A DNA stretch of 64,000 nucleotides from the NCBI GenBank assembly GCA_944990035.1, contig CALYLX010000066.1, positions 806,001 to 870,000 of the forward strand, in the 5' to 3' direction. Both the position numbers and the translations under genes were made by a program. Shown here piece after piece: positions 1-12,212 of this stretch. Position 1 is the stretch's first letter; every line of letters begins with the position of its first letter. The DNA is from Clitopilus passeckerianus. Lineage: Eukaryota; Basidiomycota; Agaricomycetes; Agaricales; Entolomataceae. The notes under the pieces were generated by a model. It was not told the origin of the DNA. It saw nothing but the letters and a program-made list of their open reading frames with translations, and made no database searches.

Positions 1-3000
1 ATCCGCCTTATCAAAGGCCGCTCAAGCCTCCTCAGAGCAGAGTCACCTTCCGATGCCGACACCGACGCCGATGTCTTTCTAAGTTTCTTCCGTTCTCTGC
101 CAAGGATCGACGATCAGTCAACAAGCAATTTCTGCTCACTCACCGGGTACTCACCGATGGCACTGCCCACCGTGCTTACTCGCCCAGGCTTGAGACTAAT
201 ATTACCGACCATACGCACTTTCTTCGGCTAGCTCAACTCCAAGCTTCTTAGACTCTCAGAAACGTCGAATTTATCGTCCGACCAGCTGACATTCAACTGA
301 TGGTTTCCACACTGCAGCCGATTCAACATGGCTCACAGGATTCTATGCTCTATGATTATCTTGTGATTGGTGCAACTCGCTCAATGTCAGTGACTCAGCT
401 CGCCACTGTCTTTCGCCACCCGGATGTAAGTCAAGATGTAAGTACAATAACGTCCATAAGAAAATACCTTTGCCTTCGCGACGCAACGCCACTCCACATT
501 CACCCAGATAGAACAGACAGGTGAGGTACCATGGTTCTCGATTATCAGGAAACCGCATCGTTTCCGTACATCTAAACCCAAATAGTACTTTCTTTTCCCT
601 TACCTTGATGTTCAATCTCATCCGGATTAACCTTCTCCATTCCAAAGCTCGCCAAGTCGCCACAGGTAACCAGGCATCCTCCTCTCTATCCACCTTCGAA
701 TTTCACCCGGACCTCAGCTGTAGCAGGCGCTCACTCAATACACTACATACAACCTATACCCTGCTCGCAACAGCCTACATAGAGTGAACAATGCCACAGG
801 CCACAGTTCCGCCTGTCCACCTCCTGTCCCGATAGCCCGATGCAACTCTGTTTGACCCTTATTCAATTGCCCTTAACGGACCAATTCTACCTCTCCACCT
901 CCCCCATAGCCATCCAAGGAACTATACCGGTCCGGTATTACTTCATATACGCACCTCGATCGACTAATGTGGCACCGAAACTACAAAGACCCGGAGACAA
1001 AACCTACCGTACCTGATCTTACTGTGCCTACAGAGACTACAATGAACTCAGGCTAATTACACAGGAACGTTCGGGCAGATTACGCAGGATTGACCCCAAG
1101 CAAGGCCCCAGCTACCGGCGCTCATGGAGATGATGTCTCCCCTCCGGAGGATGGATCTCCCACCACAGGTCCGCAGCGCTGGATGTCGATGCCCATCGTC
1201 TCCAAGTACCTTCTAGAACAACTAGGAATCCCAGGTGTGGGCGTGTCTCTTTCCTCAATCTTACTCATTTACTCTGCATGTATCCGTAATTCGAACCTAC
1301 GTCAATAGAAAGCATTCATCGGTACTTCAACTACAGCGAGCAGTATTGATAGAATTGAATTGAATGGCACTGGAAAATACTCTAGTAAACGATCGCATTT
1401 GCTGTGTAACGGAGCATTGGCACGCCTCGGACCGTCAAGATTCCTCATCCCGGATCCATCTCAGGCTAGCACCATCTCTACGGTTTTATCGGTTAGAGTT
1501 CTAGACGAGACAATGCACAGCGATCCTGACCACGTTCCCTCCCATCATCCACTAAAGGGCAAAACCACACCTGCCTTGAGGCCATCCAGCCTCCATACCT
1601 CGTACCACGGGTCCGCACATGACCTCTCAACAACATTCAAACGGATGTATCGGAGGAGGTTTGGCATTGTTATGTATATATGTCACTGATCATGAAGAGA
1701 AGTAGAGGACTGGTGTCTTGTTCCACAACTAGGGATGAACAAGAATAGGATAGGATATGGTCAGGTTATTTTCTACAGTGGGAGTATGGGTAAAGCCTCG
1801 AGGCAGGTTCGGTATGGAAGGTCGAGTTTAGGTATGGAGATAAGGATCTTATCTTCATCTGTTCCAATCTATCTTATCCCAACCCTATCCTAATACTAGA
1901 GGACAAAATGAAAATCCGTCAGTAAAACAGGTCATCTGAGTTTTCCTATTATCATGGTTATGGCATTTTGTGCATATCAACCAGTGTACCACATAACGCC
2001 CAAGAACTTCCAGTACCAGTATGCGGTACGCATCTTGTTGGACGTGATGTGCGCGCGTCCAGTTGGAGTAGAAAGGATGTCATACTTAAAGCTTGGGAGC
2101 GCGTACATTGAGCGGGACTCTACCGAGGTGTGCTGGGACATGAAACGGCTGAGCATTCGCGTTCGAACTTCTGGACAGTGGAGCATAACTGGTGTGTTGG
2201 AAGTATCTGATAGAAAATACACAGGGACCCCGTATCCTACGCTTGTGGGACGGAGATGACGCCATGGCACCTCCGCTGTACTTACGGTAGGGTAGGCACT
2301 GGCCAGTCCTAATCTCCCATCACTGAACCCGGCGTCAACTGCGCTTGACATGCCAATCAGCCCAGCGATTAAGTACACACGACGTACACGAGGCTGGCTG
2401 GTAAAAACAGCATAGCGAGTTCTGGAAGCTGTTCATAAATCATCGAGGGTACATGAGAAACATACCATGTATGGACTCCAGTATAGTGTCCGGCGGCTAT
2501 GAAAGCCGGACAGTTATTCTGTCTCGACTTCATAACAAACGAGGCGGGGGAAAGAGGGCGAAGTCGGGGAGAAGACTGATCCAGCTGAGACCTGCGTTCT
2601 CGGGATGGTGAAGAGTTTGCTTTCCTGCAGTCGCCAATGTGATAAACTTGAAATTTTGAAGAGCGGACTTGGAAGGGTTTCTGTGAAGTTCTTAGAACGA
2701 CCTCTGTCACAATTACCGCCGTGGTGGTTTGGTGGTGGTAATGAATATAGCATGTATGATCGATGGTTGGGCTCAGAGTTTTCGGGAATGTGAATTGCGA
2801 AGAGTTTGAGGGGTGATAGATCTTGAAGCTGGAAACCCTTCGTAGTCGGGGTTCCTCTGGGACCTTCCTTCTTGTCCAATGAGGCTAACGAGGCTCGATT
2901 TTTACCGCAAAGCAAGAACGAGAGAATGAGATGAAGGATGGGTGTTCGGAGGCGGTGGTGGTAGTAAGCGTTGGAACATGTAGGGATGGGCAGTAAATTG

Positions 3001-3926
3001 AGACGAAAAGATAGAGAGATAGAGCTTCCAAAAGTTCGTGGCAGTGGGATTATGTGTCCTTTTGTCATGAGATGGGATTCAGTGACGGAAGGAAGAGGAT
3101 GTGCAGATGCCAGCGAGTGTCATGGTTGGTGTGCCGTGACCTTGGAGGAGCAGACTCTCCTGCAAACCGATACAATGGCTTCTAGAAGATATGGGGTGAG
3201 CCGGCGGTTACTTATGAGGTTTCGCGTAAGCATACCTCTATGTTTGAACTTTTCCACCAGTGACCAACGCCTTGGCCGCAAACCCGTTTCGTGCCATCTA
3301 GAGGACCGGGAGGTAGGTCAGCTGGGGTGTATAAAGAGCAGGACAACATACTGCTATTCTTTGCAGGGAATAATCGGCGGGTGGAAGGCTCAAGGTTGTT
3401 GTGCAAGGACCATATCATCTGATTGGGAAGGCATGGTCTTTGTTGAATGCGAAGGGAGAACGCGACCAAACAAAGTGACACTCAACCAGTCCGTCTTATT
3501 CTTGCTATAGGTTCTTCAGCAACGAAGTTCTGGCCCTCAAGCTCATGAATGTTTGGAGGCATCCAAATGTAGAAGAAAATAATGAATTTCACCGAGGTCG
3601 GTCTATACAAGAACTCGTACACGCTAGTTTGACAACAGGAGATCATAAAAGAACAGAAGGGCAAATAGAATGCATTGGAGGCGGAGAAACAAAAATGGAA
3701 GAAAAATTATAGGGAGACAGCAACTTGAAGCATTGTTGGGGATGGCATAGACTGGAAAGTGTGCTGTACACAAGAGAAACCTAGGAGCCACCAAGATGAC
3801 CCAACGGGACCGGACAGACCGCCAGCGATGCTACTTCGACTTTGAAGTGTCTTGAAAATCGAGGGAGGTCTGGCCTTTTGTCCAGGGAGGAGCCTCCGTT
3901 GGTGCTCCTCATGCACCGGTTGAAGC
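1..3926. other. region without a supportable gene
   Basis: Only short open frames on both strands, none with a recognisable domain, a convincing exon chain or a signal peptide. The longest (about 184 codons, minus, 2514-3068) is compositionally ordinary and matches nothing I know. I see no transposase, reverse transcriptase or RNA gene. Confidence 0.5.
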
Positions 3927-5042
3927 CTAGGGGTCGTCGTGGTCGTGGTCGTTGCCGTCCCACGAGGACACGGCACGAAGCCGATAGGGTATCATGGTCA
4001 CCTGTTCCTTGGTGAGCTCGGAGGTCGAGAGACCAGTCTTTGAGGATTCTGCCCTGTTGTTGCCTGCAAGTTCGTCGATTTCAGAGGTGGCCTTCTCTTC
4101 CCGGAGGTTGTTCGAGATCCGGACCAGCCTTGGGGGAGTCGACTTCAAGGGGCAACGGGACTCTGTAGCACCCTGCTGGTCAACTGCACATATCTTAGAA
4201 TCTCGGCTGACGGAAACTGCCCCATACTGGAATACGTCAACATTCTCGGTGTTGACGTGGAGGAGCTTCCGTTGACGGCAGGGGGGTTCCTCAGGAGTTG
4301 TCGACGAGAGTTTTCCAGCTCCTCTTCCACTCGGGATGGATTTTCCGGCAGCCTGTTCGAGGGTAATTAGGCCTCGTTTGAGGAGATGTCCTCTGTCACG
4401 TCCTGTCCCCTCCTTGAGGATAACTGCGATAGCTATCTCCTTGCTCCAGGTCGACTTGCGTTCCTTCAGGACCTTGCTCCTGTATTCCACCGCTTCCTTG
4501 GTCTACAAAGGAACTCGTTAGCTGCGTTCACGACGTCGAGCGAGGCACAACCACTCATGATGTCTGGAAAACTCACAGTGCAACAAAGCCTCTTCCTCGT
4601 TTTCTCGATGAACTTGAGTTGACAGCGCCGGGTGTGCCGGTCCCAGTTACTGAATTGGTACCCATATCTGATATCAAGCCTGATGACCAGCCAACAGAGT
4701 AGGCACCACACGTCGTGCGGTTCAACGCATGCCGCCATTCCAGATGCCAATACATTGGCTATCCTCTTCTTCTGGTCTTGAGTGTGCTCTCGAACTGATT
4801 TTCGAGACAACGGCGGGGAGTCTCCTTTAAATGACGGTGGTGAAGCTGCGTCCTTTAGAGGGGGGCTGGTGGTCTCCTGCATGGTCAAGTCGGGGCCTGG
4901 TTTCTTCGTACTGGGTCTGCTCGTTCTGTGATATAGGGTTCTGAGATAGAATAATTAGCTCTTGAAGTCGCCGCAACGAAAAATCTCACTTCGTGCAACA
5001 TTGGTGCCCGTTCGCGTGGTGGCCTTTTGGAGACGGTGGCAT
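3927..5042 (-). CDS. ZFL1: unrecognised zinc-finger-like protein, 330 aa
   Basis: Function unknown. The hand-spliced model has three exons (5042-4990, 4940-4577, 4502-3927) with GT-AG introns, all in phase, giving 330 aa. A metal-binding-like motif C97-x2-C100-x19-H120-x3-C124 is preceded by V-W and contains a W three residues before the His. The spacing resembles C2HC BED-type fingers, which is inference only. The N-terminus begins M-P-P-S-P-K and is Ser/Pro/Lys-rich. A second conserved stretch after the last intron (K-S-T-W-S-K-E) matches T-T-W-T-K-E in ZFL2. The C-terminus is hydrophilic and ends in an H-D-H-D-H-D-D-P tail. There is no signal peptide or membrane segment. The start was chosen because exon 1 begins with the M-P-x-(S/A/T)-P-x motif shared with ZFL2 and ZFL3. 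It lies in a direct duplication with ZFL2. Confidence 0.7.
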
Positions 5043-5128
5043 GGTGAGGAGTTATACGAGCGGCAGTGCAAGACCTCTGAATGCGCTATTGTTCTGGCTA
5101 AAGAGCACTGACGTTTCCAGTATGGTGA

Positions 5129-5136
5129 CTTATAAA
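5129..5136 (-). promoter_or_regulatory. TATA-like box of ZFL1
   Basis: On the minus strand this reads TTTATAAG, 87 nt upstream of the proposed ATG. A similar T-rich TATA element lies 117 nt upstream of the paralogue ZFL2. Confidence 0.4.
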
Positions 5137-5830
5137 CGAACGCTTTGAAATTCTAACCTCCGCAGAAAGGAGAGGTGGGATTGGGGAGAGTACTGAATCC
5201 TGTTCAAAGTTGATGCTGTTTTTGTCGATGGTCCTCCGCGAGAGGACCCTCATTCCCACGTGATGCCAAAGCGTAGTGGCCATTCTGCCACTGACTCCTA
5301 GCCCACTGAAGGCCTATATTCGTGTCAAAGCGTACTACAGAAGTTCCAATGCACTTCTAGGTTGCTCTCGGATTTTCTGACGGTCCGATATAATTTCTTT
5401 CGAACCTCGCCTTCCTTCAACTCTGACGACCACTTCGCTGCAGGCACTACCGCGATACTCTCGGTCTACCTAATGGCTACAAGACTTCGACGCTTTGTCG
5501 TCCTTGTCACTGGACTTGGTCTAGCTTCGTTGTGTGGAGGGAGCGACCTTGTAGTCCCGGGGTTTGCCTGCATGCCAGGTGACGATCTCCCGATCATCCA
5601 TCCATCTATCTCGCTAATCTAACACCCTAGAAAATTGATTTTGGTTCCGTAGTACACAAGAGTACACACGCCTCACCGGGGACACTCCCCAACGGGAATA
5701 ATGTTCGGTTGCCACAGCCTAGACGCGACCTCCCCTGGCCAAGTTCTCCGTTTTACGGAGAAATATTCCTCTTGGTGAGATAGCTTTTCTTCCCTGTATT
5801 CCTGAACGTAAATGATGGCCTTCCAGCTTC

Positions 5831-7952
5831 TTCGTCTGCTCTTAGCAAGTGTCATATGGTGAGAAATGCCGCCACCTAACCTCCCATCTCCATGTAAACG
5901 CGCAACAAAGACAACTTCCACCGGTGGAGCGGGATGCTTGTTCCTGTCTTACGCCGCACTGCAACCGTAAGGGTAAGGTAAAGCACCACATGTATTGAGA
6001 ATATCTGTCAAAATGTATCAGGAATGCATTATGAGTATGCGATTCTCCGCGATAGACGCCAGAATCTTTCCAATCGAAGCTAATCGGCTTCCAGTTCCGA
6101 TTCCTTTCAGTTTCCAAATGCTGACTGGGTGGTATTCTTGCGAATTGGTTAAGTATAATGATAGGCACATACTCGGTCTCTTCTGACGTTAATGAACAGG
6201 GTTGTATTGAGTCAGCACATCACAGGGTTCGAGTCAAGGCTTTTCCTTGCCGAAGAAGCACAAAGCAAGGCGGTTCGAACGTCAAATGGCAAGCTTTTCC
6301 ACAGCAACACAGGGTCTCCCGACATTTTGGAATACTTGGAATGAATCTCATGAGGTGTCTCCATGTATGCAGTAGCAAGGGCTGTGAATTAGTTCGATAT
6401 TTGACCATGTACGGACGTTGAATTTCCTAGCGCTCTGGCGTTTTGTAGGACCAGGTGTGTCAATCATTGCAGGTCGCACGTGCGATCGACAGGCGCAGAG
6501 GGGTCAAGGGGTAATGGCTTGCAGAAACGATTGGTCAGTTGGTAATTGAAGCCACAGCACAGGAACCAAGTGTGCACAGTCTGATGAGGAAACGGGTTCG
6601 AATAAGAGCAGGACAGAATCGAAATTCGATTTGAGGAAACATATTAGAGAACCACCGATGAGAAAAGACACATCTCTCTGTTTTGTCCCAGCCACACATC
6701 ATACAGGCGCTGTTGTATCGTACCCGAAATCATCGACCAAGAGACGGAGGCATCTTCCGACCGACCTTCCTTTAAAGCCGTTTCCAGAATACTCAGCGAA
6801 AAAGATGAGTATACACAGGATGGTATAGTGAAGATACATTTCATGTCATGGGAGACAGCGGGTAAAGCTAGCTAGTAGCTCTGGCTGGGATTGTGGTGCC
6901 CTGTCGTAGTTATGCTAGTACGGTCGAACCTTGGGGCACGATCAAACTGCTCACAGAAAGTCCAGCGCATGTAGATGTCTTAGGCTGGGTAGTGAGGATG
7001 ACACAAAGGATATCCGGGTATGAACGGGTGGAAGCTTGGGACGTGTATAAAGCTGCTTGTAAAATACAGGCTCCATTGTACGTCCAGAGAGAGCGCAGAT
7101 ATAAAGAGGTCGTACGAGGATCTGAAGCTGGGACTGAAGAAGTAGCTGGTGACGTGTGAGGAGGCTGACGGCGCTGTAGTTTCCAACGGGCTTGGATGGG
7201 ATAAATATTCCACCAGACGCGTTCGGGATAAGATAAAACCCAAAGTAATGAGCTCAAATTATCTAGAATTCTCGGCGACTGTATCATAAATACAGCTGAT
7301 GCTGCGCTTCTACCATAGTAGAACGTTTGCACACCTTCAGGGAAAGCATAGCTCAATTTTTGCGCGTGATTCGGATTTTTCAGTGGCATATCTCCGTACA
7401 CTCGTGTTTGCCTTGAGCCTATTCTTTATCAGCGAGTCAAAATAAACGTCCAGCCAGGCTTGAAGCCGGAATGTTCGAACTTAGAGGGAAGAGTCGGAAG
7501 TCAAAGAATCGCCTTATTGGGAGATCGTCGCAGTGGCAAAGAATTGGGCCAAACATTGAAACAAACCTTTCAACAAACACATCCTCACCTTCGCAACATA
7601 GCCTGAAGGCGCCCCAAGCTCAGCCTCAACATCGTCTCTATGTGGCACAACTGGATTACATTCACCAATGCCAATAACGATATACATCCGCGGCGAGGAC
7701 TACCAAAGCATGGAGAGGATCAGGACATACGAAGCAATTGGATGGAGTGCATGGGGTTGGGAGGCATAGGAGAGGGCGCAAAGTACAAAGAGAAGCATTG
7801 AAACGAAGCCAAGGAGGGGTCATCAAGCAGAAGGTGTGTATGAAGGGAGACTCGACAACAAGACAAACTGATTGAGAAGTCGCCACATAGTATCGATGAT
7901 GCCAATTGAGGTCTTGGCAGACCACGTAGAACCCCAACGTTGTCCGAAGCTA
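5831..7952. other. intergenic, nothing recognised
   Basis: Short open frames only. I see no conserved domain, no exon chain and no further trace of the ZFL duplication in this stretch. Confidence 0.45.
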
Positions 7953-9078
7953 TCAAGACCTCCATCCGCGCTCCTGGTCTCCCGCACGAGAACCGGGGCC
8001 TCTGTAGACCGATTGAATGACTCTCCATGTAGGGGGATGGAGCATATACGAAGATGGACTCCCCATGAGCTCGCTGGGCCGCACTGCGAGCTGGGTCAAA
8101 TTAGACGGGAGCTCGGCGGGGCTACCTGCGACTTGGGTGAGGGTAGTCATCCCCGTTTCACCGCGACGACCCCCTCCGCTTACCGGGGTTGCTGGATTAT
8201 CGAACAACTCCTTTCTCTCGCGGCATGGGCGGGTAGGGAAGGTATCGGTATCGACTGGAGACCTGACATCCGCTGCCTGACGAACGTCGCCTGGTCTCTC
8301 AACACTCGGCATTGAGCGCAATACCTTGGTCACTTCAACCTCTTGCCTCCACTGGGAGATCTTGGTCTTGAAGTACTTGACTTTCCGACCGTTAGGCCGC
8401 ATCCTGCCGTTGGGCAGCTTTTTGACTAATGCGACCTCCTTTGTCCAGGTAGTCTTCCAAGTGCTCAGAATGTTGTCGACAGTGCTATTTGCCTCTGCTT
8501 CCTAACAACGAAGGTCTATTAGCGACCGTTCCAAAGTGAAGAGAAAAGTGGATCCTAGGCCGTAGAAAATTGCACTCACATTACATTCGTCTAGACTCAT
8601 AATGGCCTTCACGAAAGCGCGCATACATGTCCTTGCGTGCTTTGTCCAGTTCGTGAAGTAGAAAGGGTCTCCCTTTCCTTTCTTCACTTGTCTTTTATCG
8701 CATTGCAATGGATACTCACAACCTAGGCACCAGACTTGGGTCGGTTCCGGCAATGCGACGAGTTGAGGAAAGATCATTCCTGCTATACGACCCTCAATGG
8801 TCATCACCTTAGGCTTTCGACGATTGTTTATTGGCGTCAGGGGCGCTGGGAGGGAGTCCAAGGAAGGTAGTGGAGTTTGAGAACTCTTTGCCTAAGAGCG
8901 TCGACTGCTTGATTAAGGTCGTTTCTGCTGGGGGGTGGACACTTACTGTGTCTCGGGTGGTCTCTTTACGCTGCTTTGACCTGCAAGGGGGGTTCGAATC
9001 AGTACGAATGTACTAGACTACTGGATGAAGGAGCAGTTACCCTCGCTGTTTCTTCGACTCTTTTGGAGCTCTGGGCAT
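7953..9078 (-). CDS. ZFL2: unrecognised zinc-finger-like protein, 310 aa
   Basis: Paralogue of ZFL1, function unknown. The model has four exons (9078-9041, 8980-8947, 8891-8580, 8501-7953), all GT-AG and in phase, giving 310 aa. The N-terminus M-P-R-A-P-K is followed by a basic stretch (K-K-Q-R, K-Q-R-K). The finger is C79-x2-C82-x26-H109-x3-C113, with a seven-residue Lys/Gly insertion relative to the other members and the same N-W-T-K-H core. After the last intron it shares T-T-W-T-K-E with ZFL1 and then a basic stretch, while the Pro/Ser-rich C-terminus is not conserved with ZFL1. No signal peptide or membrane helix is seen. The basic regions and finger would suit a nucleic-acid-binding protein, but that is inference. 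The frame has no lesion. Confidence 0.7.
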
Positions 9079-9194
9079 CTCTGGACAGGTGTTGGTTCCG
9101 TCGAAAGGATTGTCTGTGGGCGCTGGATGTCGTAAATGGCTCGAACCGACCGTTCTTCCGGATACGGGGCCGGTAAATCACAACGATATGGAGA

Positions 9195-9203
9195 TTATAA
9201 AAA
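9195..9203 (-). promoter_or_regulatory. TATA-like box of ZFL2
   Basis: The minus strand reads TTTTTATAA, 117 nt upstream of the proposed ATG. Confidence 0.35.
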
Positions 9204-9905
9204 TAGATGGTTCCTTTCTTCGAACAGAAAGGAGGATTCTAGGTTGTCTGCGTGTGGTTGGTGCTGTTCGACTTTAATGGCGGTCCTTACTTGATTGTTC
9301 TCCGCGAAGAATGCATGCCACTCCCACGTGATGTCAAAGCGTCCTGATTTCATGGCCCACTTCCTATCGCTTGAAGCCTTTGTTATGCGCTTTGGCTAAT
9401 AAACGGCCACAAGCAACGCACGAGGTTATCGATCCCGAAAAGAATCTCTCATGCTTTCGAAAAATAGAATCTCGTGCCCTATCTGGAATTTTCGGCAAGG
9501 CGCTCACATTCACCTGGCTTTCCCGTCGTTTTGGGCCATTCAATTTCAAGCTTACTATCTAATCAGTTACGGACTCCAGCCTTTTCCGTTTTTTCGAGGA
9601 CTTGCTGATGTAGCTGTCCTGCTATTTCTATAGACGTCGTCCTTCTCTTCTCGGGGATTTCCCGTCCCATCCATGATCCCCTGATCATCTACCTCGCCAA
9701 TCTAGCACCCTAAAAAAGTGATACTTGGTTCCGTAACCCCCTGTGGTGTCTCGTTACCGGAGTCACTCCCCAACTGGTTTAATGTTCGGTTGGAAATAGC
9801 TCAGATGCAGATGCTTCTCTTAGAGGGTCTCCTCGTGGACGGTTACTTCTCTTGGTGGGACAGACCATCTACCCTGCATCTGAGCGGGTAACCGATGGTC
9901 TTACG

Positions 9906-10298
9906 CCTTGTGAATGTACCCCGAAAAAGGTATCATAGAACTAGGGATCCTGTCGTCGACCCTCGTCTCACTCTCAAGCTAAGGCCACCCCTAAATCACC
10001 CTCGGCGAAGCGACAAATGCAGGTGCACATTTCAACCGTAATCTGGCCGATGTATTATGCCGCAGAGCCTTCCGCATGGCCAGTAGGCCGCCCATAACGG
10101 CCCGACACTCCTAGTACATTTGGAAACCCATTTACCAGAGCCTACAGAGGTGGTAAATATATCGAACCTTACATCGTAGCACGCGAATATCGTAGTCATC
10201 TACAATTCCCTGCTGGTAGAATGAATTACGGAATGCGGCCTTACGTACTGGCTTGTACCTCAACAAGGCCGTGGAAGTTTTCTGTAGAAACTTAGCAT
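9906..10298. other. intergenic, nothing recognised
   Basis: The spacer between the ZFL2 duplication flank and the tRNA gene has no supportable feature. Confidence 0.45.
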
Positions 10299-10381
10299 GG
10301 GCACATGGTGTAGTTGGTTATCACATCCGCTTAGCATGAATGGCTTGCGGGGGGTGCCCGGTTCAATTCCGGGTGTGTCCA
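10299..10381 (+). tRNA. tRNA-Ala (AGC) with a 9-nt intron
   Basis: A full cloverleaf can be drawn by hand. The acceptor GGGCACA pairs with TGTGTCC, followed by discriminator A. The D stem is GTG/CAC. The anticodon stem TCCGC pairs with GCGGG around a 16-nt segment. The T arm is CCCGG-TTCAATT-CCGGG. A 7-nt anticodon loop TTAGCA(T) leaves 9 nt, at the canonical intron site one base 3' of the anticodon, so the anticodon reads AGC. Box B (GGTTCAATTCC) is close to consensus. The antisense open frame here is a shadow of this gene. Confidence 0.85.
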
Positions 10382-10956
10382 CTTCTTTTATTGATTCTTC
10401 TACTGAGGTTCTGGCTTGTATTTGGGCCTTTCTCCGCGGCAACAATTCAAATTGCCCAAGTTAGTTTCTCCCATGGTTTCTACCAATTGTTAAGTCAACT
10501 CCGTGCTTGGATAGCTTACTGCGTAACGGCGACCGACCTGGTAAGGAAGATGAAAGTGAAGAACTTAGAGACTCAACATTGTAAGTCACAAAGAACGCTG
10601 CAAACATCATTCGTTTTGGAAGCAGTTTTAACGCCTGCCTGGTGTTCCTTGCAGAAACCCGGTATGCCAATGATCGGTTCTGGCCTTCGTCAGGCCTGCT
10701 CGTAATGCGAATCAAAAGCAAGTTCGACAGCTCGAAAGAAACAAGCCGCAAACATCTCAGACGCAGACGCATAGACAATCCTGTATTGAACTCAATCTTT
10801 GAAGAACAAGAACAAAAACATCAAGGTAAGAAGGAGGAAAGGATGCGTAAGGGGCTAAGTAGTATGTCACGATGATACGTGGGACTATTTTCATGTAGAG
10901 TGATATACAACCGGGATGTAAGCAAGAATGAGACAAAGACGGAGAGGAATTTATAC
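10382..10956. other. intergenic, nothing recognised
   Basis: Spacer between the tRNA gene and the end of ZFL3; no domain or RNA gene seen. Confidence 0.45.
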
Positions 10957-12212
10957 CTACAGACCGAACGGCGAAGATGGCCTGGCGACATTACTCCAAT
11001 CGACGGCAGCAAGTCTGAATGCAGAGGTACCGCACGGAGAAGTGAAGACGTTCTGAGCAGCGGATACGGGGTACAGAGGACAAAGGAAGTTGCCTTTGTA
11101 TGAAATCGATGGTGGCGGTGGGGAATGAGGAGGCGAGAAGACTTGAAAGCCTCTGGCTATAGGTAGGGTATCGTTTTCAGGTAGAGACATTGCTTTCAGC
11201 CTCGGGGTCTCGTTGGTGTCGTTCAGGTGAAATTCTTTCCTTCTGGCTGTGATACAGGAAATACCGCCTTCTGAGGTCGAAGGCTGAGCGAGGTTGGTCT
11301 TGGATATAACATTGCAGACCCGACTGGATTCAATGGAAATCTCGACCGTAACAGCAATGGGAGTGCCACTATTGCTTCTGAGCGCTCGACGGGGAGCGTT
11401 GAGGTTTGCGGTGGTGGGCTTGGGGCTCTTGCTCTTGATAGTCCGTCCAGACGCAGTAGGTTTGGCAGTAGGGGCAGTGGGGCTCTTTGTCTTTCGAGCC
11501 CTTGTCGAGGACTTAGCGTTGGGCCCGGAACGTGTGCGCCTCTTCGGATTCGCTTGCCTAATAGCCTCCTTGACCACTTGTGCTTTGCGCTTCTCTTCTC
11601 TTCCAGCTTTCGCCTGCTCCTTCAAAATCTTCTTAGCCTCCACTTCCTGAAAATATTGTTGTTAGCTCAGAGATAGGCTCGAAGGGAAAATCGACTCTCA
11701 CCGTGAAGCCCTGGCTCATGATCTCAGCTAGACGGATGACGCGGCACCTTCCCTTGTGCTTTGTCCAAAAGCCGGCGTAGAAAAGGCCCCTGTCATCGAG
11801 GCAGTACGTCTCGCGACAGGCGCGACATACCACGGTGTCTTCCGTGACGGAACCATCTAAGACCCAGATGTCATTAACGAGGGAAAGCCGTCGCTCCTCT
11901 GGACTCATATTGTGAGGACGGCGTCTTTTATTGATTCCAGCCTGAGCGGAAGCCTGGGGTTCGATTTGCTGTGACTTCACTATACGGACGGCCGCTTTAC
12001 ACAAAGCGGTCTGCACAACCAGAGAACAAAGAAAAGGTACATTAGATGAATAAAATCTCATGGGAAATTCGACACACCAAATTTCGCTTTGGCTGGGGCG
12101 ATCGAGTCGACCTCGGTTTGCTGGAGATGAGCAACTATCAGCAACGAAAATCCTTGGGGCACACAACGAACTTTACTTACGCTATACGTTTGTTGGATGG
12201 GGTACGCGGCAT
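10957..12212 (-). CDS. ZFL3: zinc-finger-like protein with RKEFHLN motif, 357 aa
   Basis: Function unknown. The model has four exons (12212-12181, 12120-12078, 12010-11702, 11646-10957), in phase, giving 357 aa. It begins M-P-R-T-P-S-N-K, like ZFL2. It carries R-R-P-H-N-M-S just before the finger, as ZFL4 and ZFL5 do. The finger is C87-x2-C90-x19-H110-x3-C114 with the core D-R-G-x-F-Y-A-G-F-W-T-K-H. After an intron at the same position as in ZFL4/5 (following G-F-T) come a Lys/Ala/Glu-rich helix-like stretch, a Ser/Thr/Lys/Pro-rich linker of about 90 residues, and A-R-R-K-E-F-H-L-N near the C-terminus. The final 50 residues after a Pro run may belong to a different exon arrangement. The basic linker suggests a nuclear or nucleic-acid role, which is unproven. 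Confidence 0.7.

Larger units (their letters stand above)
3927..5830. repeat. segmental duplication, copy a (ZFL1 and 5' flank)
   Basis: The ZFL1 gene and roughly 800 bp of upstream sequence are recognisably similar, in the same order and orientation, to 7953-9905. Anchor matches are the CACGTGATG-(C/T)-CAAAGCG block at about 5258 and 9328, and the stretch around 5595-5712 against 9675-9792 (TCCGTA..., ACTCCCCAAC, AATGTTCGGTTG). Divergence is substantial, so the duplication is not recent. Confidence 0.65.
7953..9905. repeat. segmental duplication, copy b (ZFL2 and 5' flank)
   Basis: Counterpart of 3927-5830. Similarity covers the coding region, the upstream CACGTGATG/CAAAGCG block and about 700 bp further upstream. 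Confidence 0.65.

Noticed and set aside
2514..3068. 184-codon minus-strand frame in the left region
   Set aside because: No domain, no signal peptide, no supporting splice structure and no similarity to other parts of the window.
10260..10445. Minus-strand open frame with G-I-E-P-G-T-P-R
   Set aside because: It is the antisense shadow of the tRNA-Ala gene; this peptide pattern is typical of translated tRNA complements.
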